Shown: positions 17,884 to 28,037, counted from the first letter of the stretch. The stretch: DNA of 64,000 nucleotides from Paenibacillus sp. SYP-B4298 (GCF_027627475.1 NZ_CP115484.1:3146001-3210000); one strand, 5' to 3'. Made by a program: numbers and translations. Notes: generated by a model not told the origin, from the letters alone.

Positions 17884-19749
17884 TCACTCTCCGCTTTCAT
17901 TCTTGTTCGGCCAAGACGCAGCCGCCTCCGCAGACCCGACTTGGGTCACAGTATCCGGGCCCACTCTTGCGATCGTGACGACGATCCGCACACCGGTCGG
18001 CTCGCTATTGCTGATTACAAGCGACGAGCTCTCACCACTGAACAGCTTGAGACGCTGGAGTACGTTGACCAGCCCGATGGATGACCCGTGCAGATTGCGC
18101 TGCGGATCGACGGGAGGGTTGACACCGCTTGCTGACCAGGATGCGAGTTCCTGATGGAGCTGCTCTAGGCGCTCCTTGGCAATGGAAGCGCCGTTATTTT
18201 GAACCGTCAGATGTACCAGTCCAGTTCCCGCCACCGACTTCGCCGTTACAGTCAGCTCACCATTCTCGCCATTTCGATCTATACCATATTTGAAATAATT
18301 CTCTAATATAGGTTGTAATACCATTTTCGGCATCAACAATGACAGCAATTGCTCCTCCACCTCGCAGTGAAAGCGGAACCGATCTTCAAACCGCTCCTTT
18401 TGCAATTCTATGTAGGCTCTTGCATGATTCAGCTCATCCTGGAGCGTCACGGTCTTGTCCGTGTTGTGCATGCTGTAGCGCATCATATTTGCCAAGGACG
18501 ACAGCAGCGCATAGATACGGGGCACCTTCAGCTCCAGCGCCAGTGTACCGATGATCTGCAGCGTATTATTCAAAAAATGCGGATTGATCTGGGCCTGCAT
18601 CGCCCGCAGTTGATTGGACTGATTCGCCAGCTCCAGCTTGTATTCGCGTAAAATCAAGTTGTTGATCGTATCCATCATGCTCCGAAAACGCAGTGTGACG
18701 ATACCCATCTCATCCTGACCCGCTGGCTTGATGTCCACATTCAGATTGCCGGATTGAATCTGGTTCATATAACGCAGCAGTTGCTTGATTGGTACCGTAA
18801 TGCGCACCGAGATGAGAATCGTTGCCGCAGCAATAACAATTAGAGATATGGCCAGCAGCAGCAAATTGATCGCAACTGCCCGGTTAGCCTCGCGCACCAG
18901 ATAGGCGACGGGCACCTGCTTGATCAGCGTCCAGCGTGCCTCGCGCATCGGAAGCTGCTGATAGACGAGCATGCTGCCCTCCTGCTCGAAATGCCCGCGA
19001 TCAGCCCCTTCCACAGCAATCCGTCCGGTATACCATGCCTCCTGCAGCGGCTGGCCGAGTCTTGTGGTATCGTCAGTGTAGATCAGATCGCCATTATCGT
19101 CGACAATATAGATCGTTTCGCGATTGCGCTCATACAGTTGATCCACAATGTCGGTCAACGCCGACATTTTTACATCGATGGATAAATAGCCGACCACCTC
19201 GCTTGACGGTACGCGCTCAATGCGCCGATGCATGGTAAACACCGACTCCGAAGGATATTTCGGCTGCAGCCCGGTCAAGCCATAGGTATGGCTCATATGG
19301 CTTTTCTGGGTCCAAATAATCCCCTTGTTTTCCTCCAGCGCGTCCGGGTAGGCATCTGTATTATAATTGCGCTGCGGCGTGTTGAGCGTGACTAGCGTGG
19401 CCTTGCGAGATCGGGTCTCATACAGATACACCTGAAAAATATCCGGCACAGAGGCCGTTATATAAGAGAGGACAGAATACACCTGCGACCCGCTTTGCGC
19501 ATCGTCGTATCCTCCCTGAAGCAGCGTCAAAATCGAGTACACATTGGAGGAGCTGCGATTCAGATCGTCAAGCAGACTGGACAGATTACGCGCGCCCTGA
19601 TACAGCAGCTTGCTGTCCTCTCCAGCGACCCGATCACGCAGCGACTGCGCCGTATAGAAATACGTGACAAGCATCGTGACTACAATCGGCAATATCGTCG
19701 CTGTCAGCAAAAACAGGATCAGTCTGGCGCGTATGCTACTCCATTTCAC
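17884..19749 (-). CDS. YesM-type sensor histidine kinase
   Basis: About 621 aa. Membrane helices near residues 10-32 and 290-315 bracket an extracellular sensor domain; then HAMP, QAQINPHFLNNTLQ with the phospho-acceptor His near residue 420, and an HATPase domain. The usual PHFLYNTL has Asn in place of Tyr here. GTG start at 19749 chosen because GGTGGGG lies 6 nt upstream; an earlier GTG at 19761 has a poor site. Divergent from the permease gene at 19875, with about 125 bp between. Confidence 0.88.
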   Translation of the reverse strand: MKWSSIRARLILFLLTATILPIVVTMLVTYFYTAQSLRDRVAGEDSKLLYQGARNLSSLLDDLNRSSSNVYSILTLLQGGYDDAQSGSQVYSVLSYITASVPDIFQVYLYETRSRKATLVTLNTPQRNYNTDAYPDALEENKGIIWTQKSHMSHTYGLTGLQPKYPSESVFTMHRRIERVPSSEVVGYLSIDVKMSALTDIVDQLYERNRETIYIVDDNGDLIYTDDTTRLGQPLQEAWYTGRIAVEGADRGHFEQEGSMLVYQQLPMREARWTLIKQVPVAYLVREANRAVAINLLLLAISLIVIAAATILISVRITVPIKQLLRYMNQIQSGNLNVDIKPAGQDEMGIVTLRFRSMMDTINNLILREYKLELANQSNQLRAMQAQINPHFLNNTLQIIGTLALELKVPRIYALLSSLANMMRYSMHNTDKTVTLQDELNHARAYIELQKERFEDRFRFHCEVEEQLLSLLMPKMVLQPILENYFKYGIDRNGENGELTVTAKSVAGTGLVHLTVQNNGASIAKERLEQLHQELASWSASGVNPPVDPQRNLHGSSIGLVNVLQRLKLFSGESSSLVISNSEPTGVRIVVTIARVGPDTVTQVGSAEAAASWPNKNESGE

Positions 19750-19874
19750 AATGAGCCCCACCCCCGATCAATAATTTCCCCCTGAAAGTTCTCCTCTGTC
19801 GGTGTTCCCTCCGCCACATTCCAGCCATAATAACAATACAACAATTTACAATTATAAAGAAAGGGGGCTGCGCC

Positions 19875-20756
19875 ATGAATCCCAAACGAGCAGCCGGATG
19901 GGGCCTGCAGCTTATTTTTGTCGGACCAGTTGTTGCCTTTTTCTCCATCATCGTCGTCATTCCATTCTTCCTCGGCATGTATTACGCGCTGACGGACTGG
20001 AATGGCGTCGCGTCACAGGTGAATTGGGTCGGGCTTACCAATTTCAAAACGATCTTCACGAATGACCCGGACTTCTGGTCCTCCTTTTGGTTCACAACCC
20101 GATTCACGCTCGTCGGAATCGTACTGACCAATATCGTCGGCTTCGCGCTCGCCTACTTCCTGATTCAAGGCCTGAAGCTGCGCAATGTGCTGCGCACGAT
20201 TTTTTTCATGCCCAATGTCATTGGCGGCCTGCTGCTGGGCTTCATCTGGCAGTTCATCTTCATCAAGGGCTTCTCGACGCTCTATGATCTGACAGGCTGG
20301 TCGTTTTTTGGCTTGCCGTGGCTGGGTGACGCCACAACCGGCTTTTGGGGCATTTCCATTGTGTTCATCTGGCATTCAGCCGGTTATCTGATGGTGATCT
20401 ATATCTCCTCGCTGACCAACGTGCCGAGCGAAATTGTAGAGGCAGCGGAAATTGACGGCGCAAACCGCTGGCAGATGCTGCGCAGCATCATCATTCCGCT
20501 CATTATGCCTGCGGTGACGATCTGTCTGTTCCTGGCTATCTCATGGGCATTCAAAATGTTTGATCTGAATCTGTCGCTTACCAAAGGCGGGCCGTTCAAG
20601 TCAACCGAATCGGTAGCGATGAATATCTACAACGAGGCGTTCCAGAACAATCGTTACGGCCTTGGAACGGCCAAGGCGATGCTGTTCTTCGTTATTGTTG
20701 CCGTCATTACGATGCTGCAGGTCCGTCTGACAAAAAACAAGGAGGTCGAAGCATAA
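19875..20756 (+). CDS. CUT1 ABC transporter permease (MalF/MsmF type)
   Basis: 293 aa with six membrane helices and EAA loop EAAEIDGANRWQMLRSIIIP. AAAGGGGG stands 7 nt before the ATG. First gene of a three-gene sugar import operon divergent from the kinase/regulator pair at 16243-19749, which probably controls it. Confidence 0.9.
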   Translation: MNPKRAAGWGLQLIFVGPVVAFFSIIVVIPFFLGMYYALTDWNGVASQVNWVGLTNFKTIFTNDPDFWSSFWFTTRFTLVGIVLTNIVGFALAYFLIQGLKLRNVLRTIFFMPNVIGGLLLGFIWQFIFIKGFSTLYDLTGWSFFGLPWLGDATTGFWGISIVFIWHSAGYLMVIYISSLTNVPSEIVEAAEIDGANRWQMLRSIIIPLIMPAVTICLFLAISWAFKMFDLNLSLTKGGPFKSTESVAMNIYNEAFQNNRYGLGTAKAMLFFVIVAVITMLQVRLTKNKEVEA

Positions 20757-20757
20757 G

Positions 20758-21591
20758 ATGGCTACCAAGCGTTATACCGGACAAATGCTTGCGACCGAGG
20801 TCATTACCGTTATGGTCGGGCTGCTGTTTCTGTCGCCGTTCTACTTCCTGTTCGTCAACTCGGTCAAGCCGTTTGGCGAGATTATGTCTGACTCGGCAAG
20901 TTGGCCGAGGGCTGTGCAGTGGGATAATTTCACACGGGCTTGGGAGCTTACCAAATTCCCGCAAGCCTTCACCAATTCCTTCCTCATTACCGTCGTCAGC
21001 GTCTCGCTGATGGCGCTGATCAGCGCCATGGGCGCCTATCGGATGGTGCGGGCCAATACAAGATTCAACCGCGTGCTGTTTTTTATGTTCATCGCTTCGA
21101 TGATCATTCCATTCCAGTCGATCATGATGCCGCTGCTGCGCATCGTGAACGAGCTGGGGCTGAACGGCAGTCGATTCGGACTGATTTTCACTTATCTGGG
21201 TCTGGGGGCGTCGATGACACTGTTTCTGTTCCATGGCTTCGTCAAGTCGATTCCGGCAGAGATCGAAGAGGCAGCGGTTGTCGACGGCTGTACCGGGATT
21301 AGCGTCTTTTTCCGTATTGTGCTGCCGATGTTACAGCCGATGATGATGACCGTCATTGTACTTAACTGTCTATGGGTCTGGAACGACTATTTGCTGCCGT
21401 CGCTGATATTGCAGACACCGGAGCTGCGCACGATACCGCTGGCGACCTTTGCCTTCTTCAGTCAATATACGAAGCAGTGGGATATCGCGCTGCCAGCGCT
21501 CATCCTGGGCATTACACCGATTATTATTTTCTTCCTGGCGCTGCAGCGCTATATTGTCGAGGGAATTGCAGCAGGCTCGGTCAAGGGCTAG
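20758..21591 (+). CDS. CUT1 ABC transporter permease (MalG/MsmG type)
   Basis: 277 aa, six helices, EAA loop EAAVVDGCTGISVFFRIVLP. Begins 1 bp after the stop of the partner permease, so the two are translationally coupled; GGAGG lies in the end of the upstream gene. Inner-membrane half of the importer served by the binding protein at 21663. Confidence 0.9.
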   Translation: MATKRYTGQMLATEVITVMVGLLFLSPFYFLFVNSVKPFGEIMSDSASWPRAVQWDNFTRAWELTKFPQAFTNSFLITVVSVSLMALISAMGAYRMVRANTRFNRVLFFMFIASMIIPFQSIMMPLLRIVNELGLNGSRFGLIFTYLGLGASMTLFLFHGFVKSIPAEIEEAAVVDGCTGISVFFRIVLPMLQPMMMTVIVLNCLWVWNDYLLPSLILQTPELRTIPLATFAFFSQYTKQWDIALPALILGITPIIIFFLALQRYIVEGIAAGSVKG

Positions 21592-21662
21592 CTCCCTTCC
21601 AACCTACTGTTCCATATAGCCATGATTCACATTCTTATTACATGAATAGGGGGAATTCTACG

Positions 21663-22967
21663 ATGAAGAATAGCAAGCTCTCAATCGTTATGGCATCCGT
21701 GCTGTCACTGTCGGTGATGCTGGCAGCATGCGGGGGTGGAGGCGGGAGCCCGACAAGTGCAGGAACAGCGGGAGGAAGCAACGCAAGCGGCAGCGAGCCG
21801 CAAAAGACTGTAACCGTCTTTCAATTCAAAACAGAGATCGTGGAAGGGCTTAACGAGCTGAAGGCTGCCTTCGAACAGGATTATCCGAACATCAAGCTGG
21901 ACATTCAAACGGTAGGCGGCGGTGCAGACTACGATGCGGCGCTGAAAGCCAAATTTGCATCCGGCGCAGCGCCTGATATCTTCTCCAACAACGGCTATGC
22001 GAGTCTTGATATGTGGGAGGAGAAGCTGGAGGATCTGTCCGATCAGCCATGGGTAAACGATCTGGTGCAGCTCGCTGCAGGAGCCATCACCAAGGAGAAC
22101 AGGGTATACGGATTGCCGCTTGATCTGGAGGGATTTGGATACGTGTACAACAAGGACTTGTTCGCCAAGGCTGGCATTGCCGAGCTGCCGATGACCTACT
22201 CCGCCTTGGAGGAGGCGGCGAAAAAGCTGCAGGCCGCCGGCATCACGCCATTTGCCAACGCTTATCAGGAATGGTGGCTCGTCGGCAGTCAAGGCATCAG
22301 TGTGGCTTTTTCCAATCAGGACAATGCCGACGAGTTCATCGCCGGGCTGAATGACGGGACGGCATCGATGATCGGCAACAAGCATTTTGAGGACTGGGCG
22401 AGGCTGATGCAGTTGACACTGGATTATGGCAACAAAAACCCGTTGACGACCGACTACAATACACAAGTGACGATGTTTGCCAATGGCGAGGCGGCGATGA
22501 TGCAGGAAGGCAACTGGGCACAAACGATGATTGACGGCATCAGCCCGAACCTGAATATCGGCATGCTGCCGATGCCACTCAATGATGATGCAGCCCGAAC
22601 CGGCAAGGTAACGATTGGCGTCCCCGTGAATCTGGTCGTGAACAAGGACTCTGCAGCCAAGGAAGAAGCCAAAACGTTCCTGAACTGGCTCGTCACCTCT
22701 GATATCGGCAAAGAGTATATCGTGAAGAAATTCAAATTTATTCCAGCTATGACTACAATTCAGGCTACCGCAGAGGATGTAGGGCCAATTGCTGCCGACC
22801 TGATGAACTATATTGAGAAGGGCGACATCTTCCCTCACCATGCAGGCAAATACCCGGATGGCGTCGCACAGGAATTCGGCAGCGCTATTCAGCACTTCCT
22901 TGCAGGTCAGAGCGATGTGCCGACCTGGCAAAAAAATATGCAAGCTGCCTGGGATAAGCTGAAATAG
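21663..22967 (+). CDS. CUT1 sugar ABC transporter, solute-binding lipoprotein
   Basis: 434 aa from the ATG at 21663 (AGGGGG about 9 nt upstream); a frame reading in from 21372 is not used. Signal peptide with lipobox LAAC (Cys23), a Gly/Ser linker, then a family 1 binding domain with KFASGAAPDIFSNNG and GEAAMMQEGNWA. Binds an unidentified sugar for the permeases at 19875-21591. No degradative enzyme is in the operon. Confidence 0.9.
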   Translation: MKNSKLSIVMASVLSLSVMLAACGGGGGSPTSAGTAGGSNASGSEPQKTVTVFQFKTEIVEGLNELKAAFEQDYPNIKLDIQTVGGGADYDAALKAKFASGAAPDIFSNNGYASLDMWEEKLEDLSDQPWVNDLVQLAAGAITKENRVYGLPLDLEGFGYVYNKDLFAKAGIAELPMTYSALEEAAKKLQAAGITPFANAYQEWWLVGSQGISVAFSNQDNADEFIAGLNDGTASMIGNKHFEDWARLMQLTLDYGNKNPLTTDYNTQVTMFANGEAAMMQEGNWAQTMIDGISPNLNIGMLPMPLNDDAARTGKVTIGVPVNLVVNKDSAAKEEAKTFLNWLVTSDIGKEYIVKKFKFIPAMTTIQATAEDVGPIAADLMNYIEKGDIFPHHAGKYPDGVAQEFGSAIQHFLAGQSDVPTWQKNMQAAWDKLK

Positions 22968-23006
22968 CAGCCCGGCTTGGCACCTGCCTGTTTGTGTTCA
23001 CTCTAA

Positions 23007-23174
23007 AGCCGCACTCCGCAACAGGTTGAGCTGCCGGACAGCTACTACAGCGTGCTGTATGATACCGTGCGCTGCCCCGAGATGGAGCTGGGGCCATACG
23101 CGCTCGACAAAGCCCCCTGCATCTCAATAGAGACGAGGGGGCCTTCTTGTTCCCTGTGCCTGTGCGCGCTGTTC
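23007..23174 (+). pseudogene. Possible coding remnant
   Basis: An open frame bounded by stops and without a proper start reads ELPDSYYSVLYDTVRCPEME then LGPYALDK, with the composition of a real protein. It may be the 3' scrap of a lost gene, or chance. Its second half runs through the terminator hairpin at 23112-23142. Confidence 0.25.
23112..23142. terminator. Bidirectional terminator between convergent operons
   Basis: Stem GCCCCCT/AGGGGGC extended by an inner ATCTC/GAGAC pair around an AATA loop, followed by CTTCTTGTT on the plus strand and by TTTG on the minus strand. It separates the binding-protein gene (plus) from the FGGY kinase gene (minus). Confidence 0.75.
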
Positions 23175-24730
23175 TAGAGTTGGAACAACGGCTGCAAGTG
23201 GGCGTACATCCTCTTATAACGTGCGAATTGCTTGTCGTAGTAGTCTGCAAGTGCAGCATCGGGGGTGAAGGTCTGTACCGCCTGCGCCGCCTTGATGCAC
23301 CCGCACAGCTCGCCCAGCCCATCTCCCCAGCCCAGATGCGCAAAGCCGAGCAGCGCTGCGCCGATCGAAGGCAAATATTGCGAATCGTCCGGCACCACCA
23401 GCTCACATTGCAATACATTAGCAATGGTCTGGCACCAGACCTTGCTCTTCGCCCCGCCACCGATCAGGGTGACGCGCAGCTTCGCATCCCGGCTCACGAC
23501 CAGCTCCATCACCTCGCGGATCGAATAAGCGACGCCTTCCAGTACGGCGGCTCCCATCTGCGCCCTCGTCGTAGCCGCTCGCAGACCGATGAAGCTGCCA
23601 CTGGCCAGGCTGTCCTGCACCGGACAGCGCTCACCGTACAGATACGGCAGGAACAGTACGCCCGACTCGCGCTCCGCCTCGGCAACCGCGCGCTCGAAGG
23701 CCTCGAAGGCGTTATCCTGCGCAGACTTCGCCTTAGCGACAGCGGTGTTGTCACCTTCCGACCCGCCTGCAACGTCCGCAGGCAATGACGCTGACGGCCC
23801 GAAGGTGTCAACTGCCCAGCGATGGGCGCTGCCCGCATTCATCATCGGGGCAATCGAGATCTGGCGTCCTGGCTCGACATAGGCGAGATTGAACGCCCCG
23901 CTGCTGACATCCATCAGTCCAGCGGAGGCGGCTGCCACCCAGCCGGTCGTGCCAAGGTAAGCATAGACCTCGCCTTCCTCGTATACGCCAGCGCCAAGCG
24001 TCGCAGCCCCTGCATCACCGATGCCGCACAGCACCGGCGTTCCCTCTGCGAAGCCGGTATACTGTGCGCCTTGAGCATGGACGGTGCCGGCAATCTGGTC
24101 CGCGCCGATAATCTGCGGCAGCTTCGCTGCATCCAGCCCGAGTCGCTCCAGCCAGGAGGTCATCCAGCTACGACTGTGAAGCTGCATCATGCCTGTGGTC
24201 GCTGCCGAGGTCGGATCAGTCACGAATTGGCCCGTTAGCCGGGCAATAATATAGTCCTTGGAGCTGATGAGGAACGATGCGGCCTTAGCATAGCTGTCCG
24301 GCTCCTGTTCCTGGAGCCAGAGCATCTTCGGCAGCGTCAGCGTGCCGTCCATATGATTGGCCGTCTCGCGCGTCACTTCGTCCTCTCCCAGCTCCGCCAG
24401 CAGCCGGGCGGCCTGCTCGCCCGCCCGGCCGTCAGAGTAGAGAATGGCCGGCCGCACAGGCAGCATATCTGCACCGACTGGAATGCAGTCCTGCATCTGT
24501 CCACTGAAGGAGATCAGCTTGATGCTGGCCGGATCGATCCCGGATCGGAACCAGTGCTGTGCAATCTCGGTTACGGCCTTGTACCAATCCTCTGGATGCT
24601 GCTCCACGCTACCTTGTGCCTGGCTGACCTCCATCGGAATGTTGTTCTCGAATGCAATCGAGGCCTGCTCATCGACCAACACGCCCTTCGTGTTGGTCGT
24701 GCCCAGATCAAATGCTGCGATATAGCTCAT
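23174..24730 (-). CDS. FGGY-family carbohydrate kinase
   Basis: 518 aa from the ATG at 24730, with GAGGGG 8 nt upstream, inside the end of the TrpA-like gene. N-terminal phosphate loop DLGTTNTKG at residues 7-15, FSGQMQ, the SDGRAGEQA segment, and the C-terminal ATP site GDAGAATLGAG then LIGGGAKSKVW. Related to xylulokinase and LsrK. Last gene of the SorC-ribose ABC-TrpA-like operon; it should phosphorylate the imported sugar so the TrpA-like protein can act on the phosphate ester. The exact sugar is unknown. Confidence 0.87.
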   Translation of the reverse strand: MSYIAAFDLGTTNTKGVLVDEQASIAFENNIPMEVSQAQGSVEQHPEDWYKAVTEIAQHWFRSGIDPASIKLISFSGQMQDCIPVGADMLPVRPAILYSDGRAGEQAARLLAELGEDEVTRETANHMDGTLTLPKMLWLQEQEPDSYAKAASFLISSKDYIIARLTGQFVTDPTSAATTGMMQLHSRSWMTSWLERLGLDAAKLPQIIGADQIAGTVHAQGAQYTGFAEGTPVLCGIGDAGAATLGAGVYEEGEVYAYLGTTGWVAAASAGLMDVSSGAFNLAYVEPGRQISIAPMMNAGSAHRWAVDTFGPSASLPADVAGGSEGDNTAVAKAKSAQDNAFEAFERAVAEAERESGVLFLPYLYGERCPVQDSLASGSFIGLRAATTRAQMGAAVLEGVAYSIREVMELVVSRDAKLRVTLIGGGAKSKVWCQTIANVLQCELVVPDDSQYLPSIGAALLGFAHLGWGDGLGELCGCIKAAQAVQTFTPDAALADYYDKQFARYKRMYAHLQPLFQL

Positions 24731-24735
24731 CCAGA

Positions 24736-25548
24736 TCACCCCTCGTGTGTGGTCATCGTCTCCATCTTCATCTCCGCCACGAGACGATATAACGAATCCT
24801 TCTCATCGTTCTCGCGTCGGGCAACCAGCGCCGAGCCGACGACAGCGCCATCGAACCCGCTCGTGATTGCCTGTCCAACCTTCTCCGGTGTACGCAGACC
24901 GAAGCCGGAGACGAGCATGCCGTCGGGCAAGCTTGCACGCAGCTTGGCGCACAGACCCGACAGATCGGTGACATTCGCCATCGGATCGCCTGTCGTTCCT
25001 GCATAGGACATCGCATAGATGATTCCGGCGCCGTCGCATACACGCACCAGCGTCTCATCATCCATACCGCCGTTGGCAAAGCGCACCACATCCACCTCGG
25101 CTCCTGCAACCTCCTGCTGCACCTGCACCATGTCCTCCAGCGAGCAGTCGGGCAGCACGAGCGCATCAATCAGCCCCTCGGCAACGAGCTTCAGGTAGAG
25201 TCCGCTACCGACGACATCGGCCTTGTAGCCCATCGCCCAGATCGGTACCGACAATCGCTCCCGAATCTGGCGGCAATGCGCAAGCAATGCTTCCTCGGTG
25301 TCCATCCCGCCAGCAAAAGCCCGGCCATGCCCGCGTTGAATAATCGGGCCGTCCAGCTTCGGCTCCCGGCTCGGGATGCCAAGCTCAATAATATCGATTC
25401 CTGCTTCTACAATCTCCTGCATGACATCTAGCGCTTCCTCCGCATTCGGATCGCCTGCAATCAGGTAGCCGATCAGCAGCGCTTCTCCGCGTTCCTTGGC
25501 CGCCTGCCAGGCTTCAAGGTTGCGGGGGTTCAAAATGGGATGACTCAT
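24736..25548 (-). CDS. TrpA-like TIM-barrel protein in a sugar operon (probable lyase/aldolase)
   Basis: 270 aa, clear homologue of tryptophan synthase alpha. E55 and D66 in ELGIPSREPKLDGPIIQ occupy the positions of the TrpA catalytic Glu49 and Asp60; the phosphate-binding loops YAMSYAGTTG (178-187), VSGFGL (213-218) and VVGSAL (236-241) are kept. No trpB or other trp gene is near. Its ATG overlaps the stop of the permease (ATGA) and its stop is 5 bp from the kinase start. Chemistry known for TrpA is a retro-aldol cleavage of a phosphorylated substrate, so cleavage of a phosphosugar made by the FGGY kinase is the inference. Confidence 0.8.
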   Translation of the reverse strand: MSHPILNPRNLEAWQAAKERGEALLIGYLIAGDPNAEEALDVMQEIVEAGIDIIELGIPSREPKLDGPIIQRGHGRAFAGGMDTEEALLAHCRQIRERLSVPIWAMGYKADVVGSGLYLKLVAEGLIDALVLPDCSLEDMVQVQQEVAGAEVDVVRFANGGMDDETLVRVCDGAGIIYAMSYAGTTGDPMANVTDLSGLCAKLRASLPDGMLVSGFGLRTPEKVGQAITSGFDGAVVGSALVARRENDEKDSLYRLVAEMKMETMTTHEG

Positions 25549-26504
25549 GCTGTTCCACGTCCCATCTTCTGCATCAGCACAGCCGCAATGACGATACAGC
25601 CTGTAATCACATCCTGCATAAAGGTCGGCACTGCGAGGATCGTCATGCCGTTAGCCAATATCCCGATGATGGCAGCGCCCACGAAGGTGCCCCATACGTT
25701 CGGTACGCCTTCCTTGAAGGAGGTCATCCCCAGAAATGCCGCAGCGTAAGCGTTCAGGAACAGCCCGTCACCGCCGTTAGGGTGAGCCGAGCCAAGACGC
25801 GACGCCATCAGAATGCCGGTGATGGCGGCCAGCATGCCGCATAGAGCAAAGGCAGCATTCTTATTGAAGGCTACGCGCACGCCCGCCACGCGGGAGGCCG
25901 ATTCATTGCCGCCAATCGCATACAGCTTACGTCCAAATGCGGTGTGGCTCATAATGTACCAGAACAGCACCGTCATAAAGAGCATAATGATCGACAGCAG
26001 CGGAATATCACCCAGCTCGGTCTGACCCAGCACGAGGAACGATTCCGGGATATTCTCGAATACGGTGGCGCCCCCTGTAATTTTGAAGTTGATACCGCCA
26101 ATAATTGTACCCATAGCGAGTGTAGTAATGAAAGATAATACTTTGAAGCGGGTAACAATCCAGCCATTAATGTAGCCGACCGCCATCGCTGCCAGCATCG
26201 GCAGCAGGACAACGACAACCATCGGATAGCCGGCAACGGCCAGCTTGGCGGCAAAGACGCCGCCCATACTCGCCATCGCGCCGACCGACAGGTCGAACTC
26301 TCCAACAGCCATCACGAGCGTTGCGCCCAGTGCGATGATGACAAGGAAGGAAATCTGGCGGCTAATATTGATGGCATTGCCGACGGTTGCGAATGAATCC
26401 GGGCTGAGCAGCGAGAATGCCACTACAATCAGCAAACCCGCCATCACGGTGCCATAGGTGCGAATCAATCGGATATAGGATATTCCTTTGCTAGCTTCTG
26501 TCAT
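25545..26504 (-). CDS. Ribose-type (CUT2) ABC transporter permease
   Basis: 319 aa with eight to ten membrane helices and the RbsC-type segments GEFDLSVGAMASMGG and GGNESASRVAGV. Single permease gene, presumably a homodimer. Overlaps the ATPase gene upstream and the TrpA-like gene downstream by 4 bp each (ATGA), so the operon is tightly coupled. Confidence 0.92.
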   Translation of the reverse strand: MTEASKGISYIRLIRTYGTVMAGLLIVVAFSLLSPDSFATVGNAINISRQISFLVIIALGATLVMAVGEFDLSVGAMASMGGVFAAKLAVAGYPMVVVVLLPMLAAMAVGYINGWIVTRFKVLSFITTLAMGTIIGGINFKITGGATVFENIPESFLVLGQTELGDIPLLSIIMLFMTVLFWYIMSHTAFGRKLYAIGGNESASRVAGVRVAFNKNAAFALCGMLAAITGILMASRLGSAHPNGGDGLFLNAYAAAFLGMTSFKEGVPNVWGTFVGAAIIGILANGMTILAVPTFMQDVITGCIVIAAVLMQKMGRGTA

Positions 26505-28015
26505 GTGTGTACACGATCCTTTCCCTGGCTAAAACAATAAGCCAGCACCTGTTCGGGGGTAACATCCTTGTTCGGGAGCTCGACGACGATCCGGCCTTCA
26601 TGCAGCACATACAGCCGATCGGCAATATCGAGCACCTCCTGCAGGTCTGACGAGACGAACAGCACCGCACAGCCTTCATCAGCCTGGTGCCTCAGCAGAC
26701 GGTGAATCTCATCGCGGGTCATAATATCGACTGCTTGCGTCGGCTCATCGCACAGAAACAGCTTCGGCGAGCTAAGCAGCGCCTTGGCGAAGACAACCTT
26801 CTGCTGATTGCCACCGCTTAATTGTCCCACAGGCTGCTCGGTACCGGCAGCCTTCACCTTCAGGTCGGTCATCCAGCGCTCCGACTCCTGCAGCTCGGCA
26901 CGCTTGCGCATCTTCCATCCGCTGGAGAAGCGGGAGAGGAACGGCAGCGTAATATTTTCCCGAATCGCCATACCCATCACGAGCGCATCCCGCTTGCGTT
27001 CCTCGGGAATGAGGACGACACCCTGATCGAGCGAACGGCGAGGACTCGTGGACGTCTGCGTGCGACCTTGCAGGACGATCTCGCCCGCGCTCTTGCGTCG
27101 CAAGCCATATACCGTCTCCAGCAGCTCGGTGCGTCCTGCTCCAGCCAATCCGAAGATGCCGACAACCTCCCGCTGCCGCACCTGAAGATCGACACCGTTC
27201 ACCTTGCCGTCCTCCGAGTGCAGCCCGCGTACCTCCAGCACCGGCTCCCCGGCGCGAATGTCCCGCTCCTCGCGGTGGGCTTTCTTATATTCTTTATCGT
27301 TCATCAGCGAGATGAGACCGTCCCGGTCTGTATCCTGCCGGTTCACCGTCGCAACATGCCGACCGTTGCGGAATACGGTAATGCGGTCGGACAGCCGGAA
27401 GATCTCATCCATCCGGTGAGATACGTACAGGATCGATGTCCCCGCTGCCGTCAGCTTGCCGATCAGGTCAAACAACTGCTCGGACTCCTGATCGGTCAGA
27501 GATGCCGTCGGCTCATCCAGAATGAGCAGGCTGCACTCTTGCATCATCGCCCGCAAAATTTCCAGCATCGTCTTCTCCGGCGGAGACATCCGCTGAGCGG
27601 TTTTGTTCATATTTAATGTCACACCATAGGTATCCATCAGCGCCTTGGCGCGCTGCTTCATCTCTTTCCACTGCACACCCACACCTAGCTTGCCTTTGGG
27701 ATACGACAAGCCCAAATACAAATTCTCATATCCTGTAAATGAAGGAATAAGGTGACGATCCTGGTGAACCACATTAATACCGATCTGCCGGGCATCACCC
27801 GGGGTGTTAACCTGTACGGGCTGACCCTTCCACCGCAGTGTTCCGCCATCTGGCGAATAGACACCGGTTACAATTTTGATAAAGGTTGACTTACCTGCGC
27901 CATTCTCCCCGACGAGCGCGTGCACCTCGCCGGGTAGAATGTCCAGACTGACCTCGGACAGCGCATAGTGCTGTCCGAATATTTTGCTCAGGCCATCTAC
28001 TCTAAGAAGAGACAA
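26501..28015 (-). CDS. Ribose-type (CUT2) ABC transporter ATPase, two domains
   Basis: 504 aa with two fused nucleotide-binding domains, as in RbsA/MglA. First domain: Walker A GENGAGKS and Walker B LLILDEPTAS, with a degenerate signature MSPPEK. Second domain: degenerate Walker A GLAGAGRTE, good signature LSGGNQQK and Walker B LFLCDEPT. Energises the permease at 25545. Starts 22 bp after the binding-protein gene. Confidence 0.93.
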   Translation of the reverse strand: MSLLRVDGLSKIFGQHYALSEVSLDILPGEVHALVGENGAGKSTFIKIVTGVYSPDGGTLRWKGQPVQVNTPGDARQIGINVVHQDRHLIPSFTGYENLYLGLSYPKGKLGVGVQWKEMKQRAKALMDTYGVTLNMNKTAQRMSPPEKTMLEILRAMMQECSLLILDEPTASLTDQESEQLFDLIGKLTAAGTSILYVSHRMDEIFRLSDRITVFRNGRHVATVNRQDTDRDGLISLMNDKEYKKAHREERDIRAGEPVLEVRGLHSEDGKVNGVDLQVRQREVVGIFGLAGAGRTELLETVYGLRRKSAGEIVLQGRTQTSTSPRRSLDQGVVLIPEERKRDALVMGMAIRENITLPFLSRFSSGWKMRKRAELQESERWMTDLKVKAAGTEQPVGQLSGGNQQKVVFAKALLSSPKLFLCDEPTQAVDIMTRDEIHRLLRHQADEGCAVLFVSSDLQEVLDIADRLYVLHEGRIVVELPNKDVTPEQVLAYCFSQGKDRVHT

Positions 28016-28037
28016 GATTACCCCTCCTTGATGTTCA

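Noticed and set aside
21705-22943. 412-codon minus-strand frame opposite a binding-protein gene
   Set aside because: Shadow of the plus-strand lipoprotein gene at 21663-22967; Cys- and His-rich nonsense composition.
24736-25548. Annotation as tryptophan biosynthesis trpA
   Set aside because: No other trp gene is present, and the gene is translationally coupled to sugar transport and kinase genes under a SorC regulator. The homology is real but the role is probably different.
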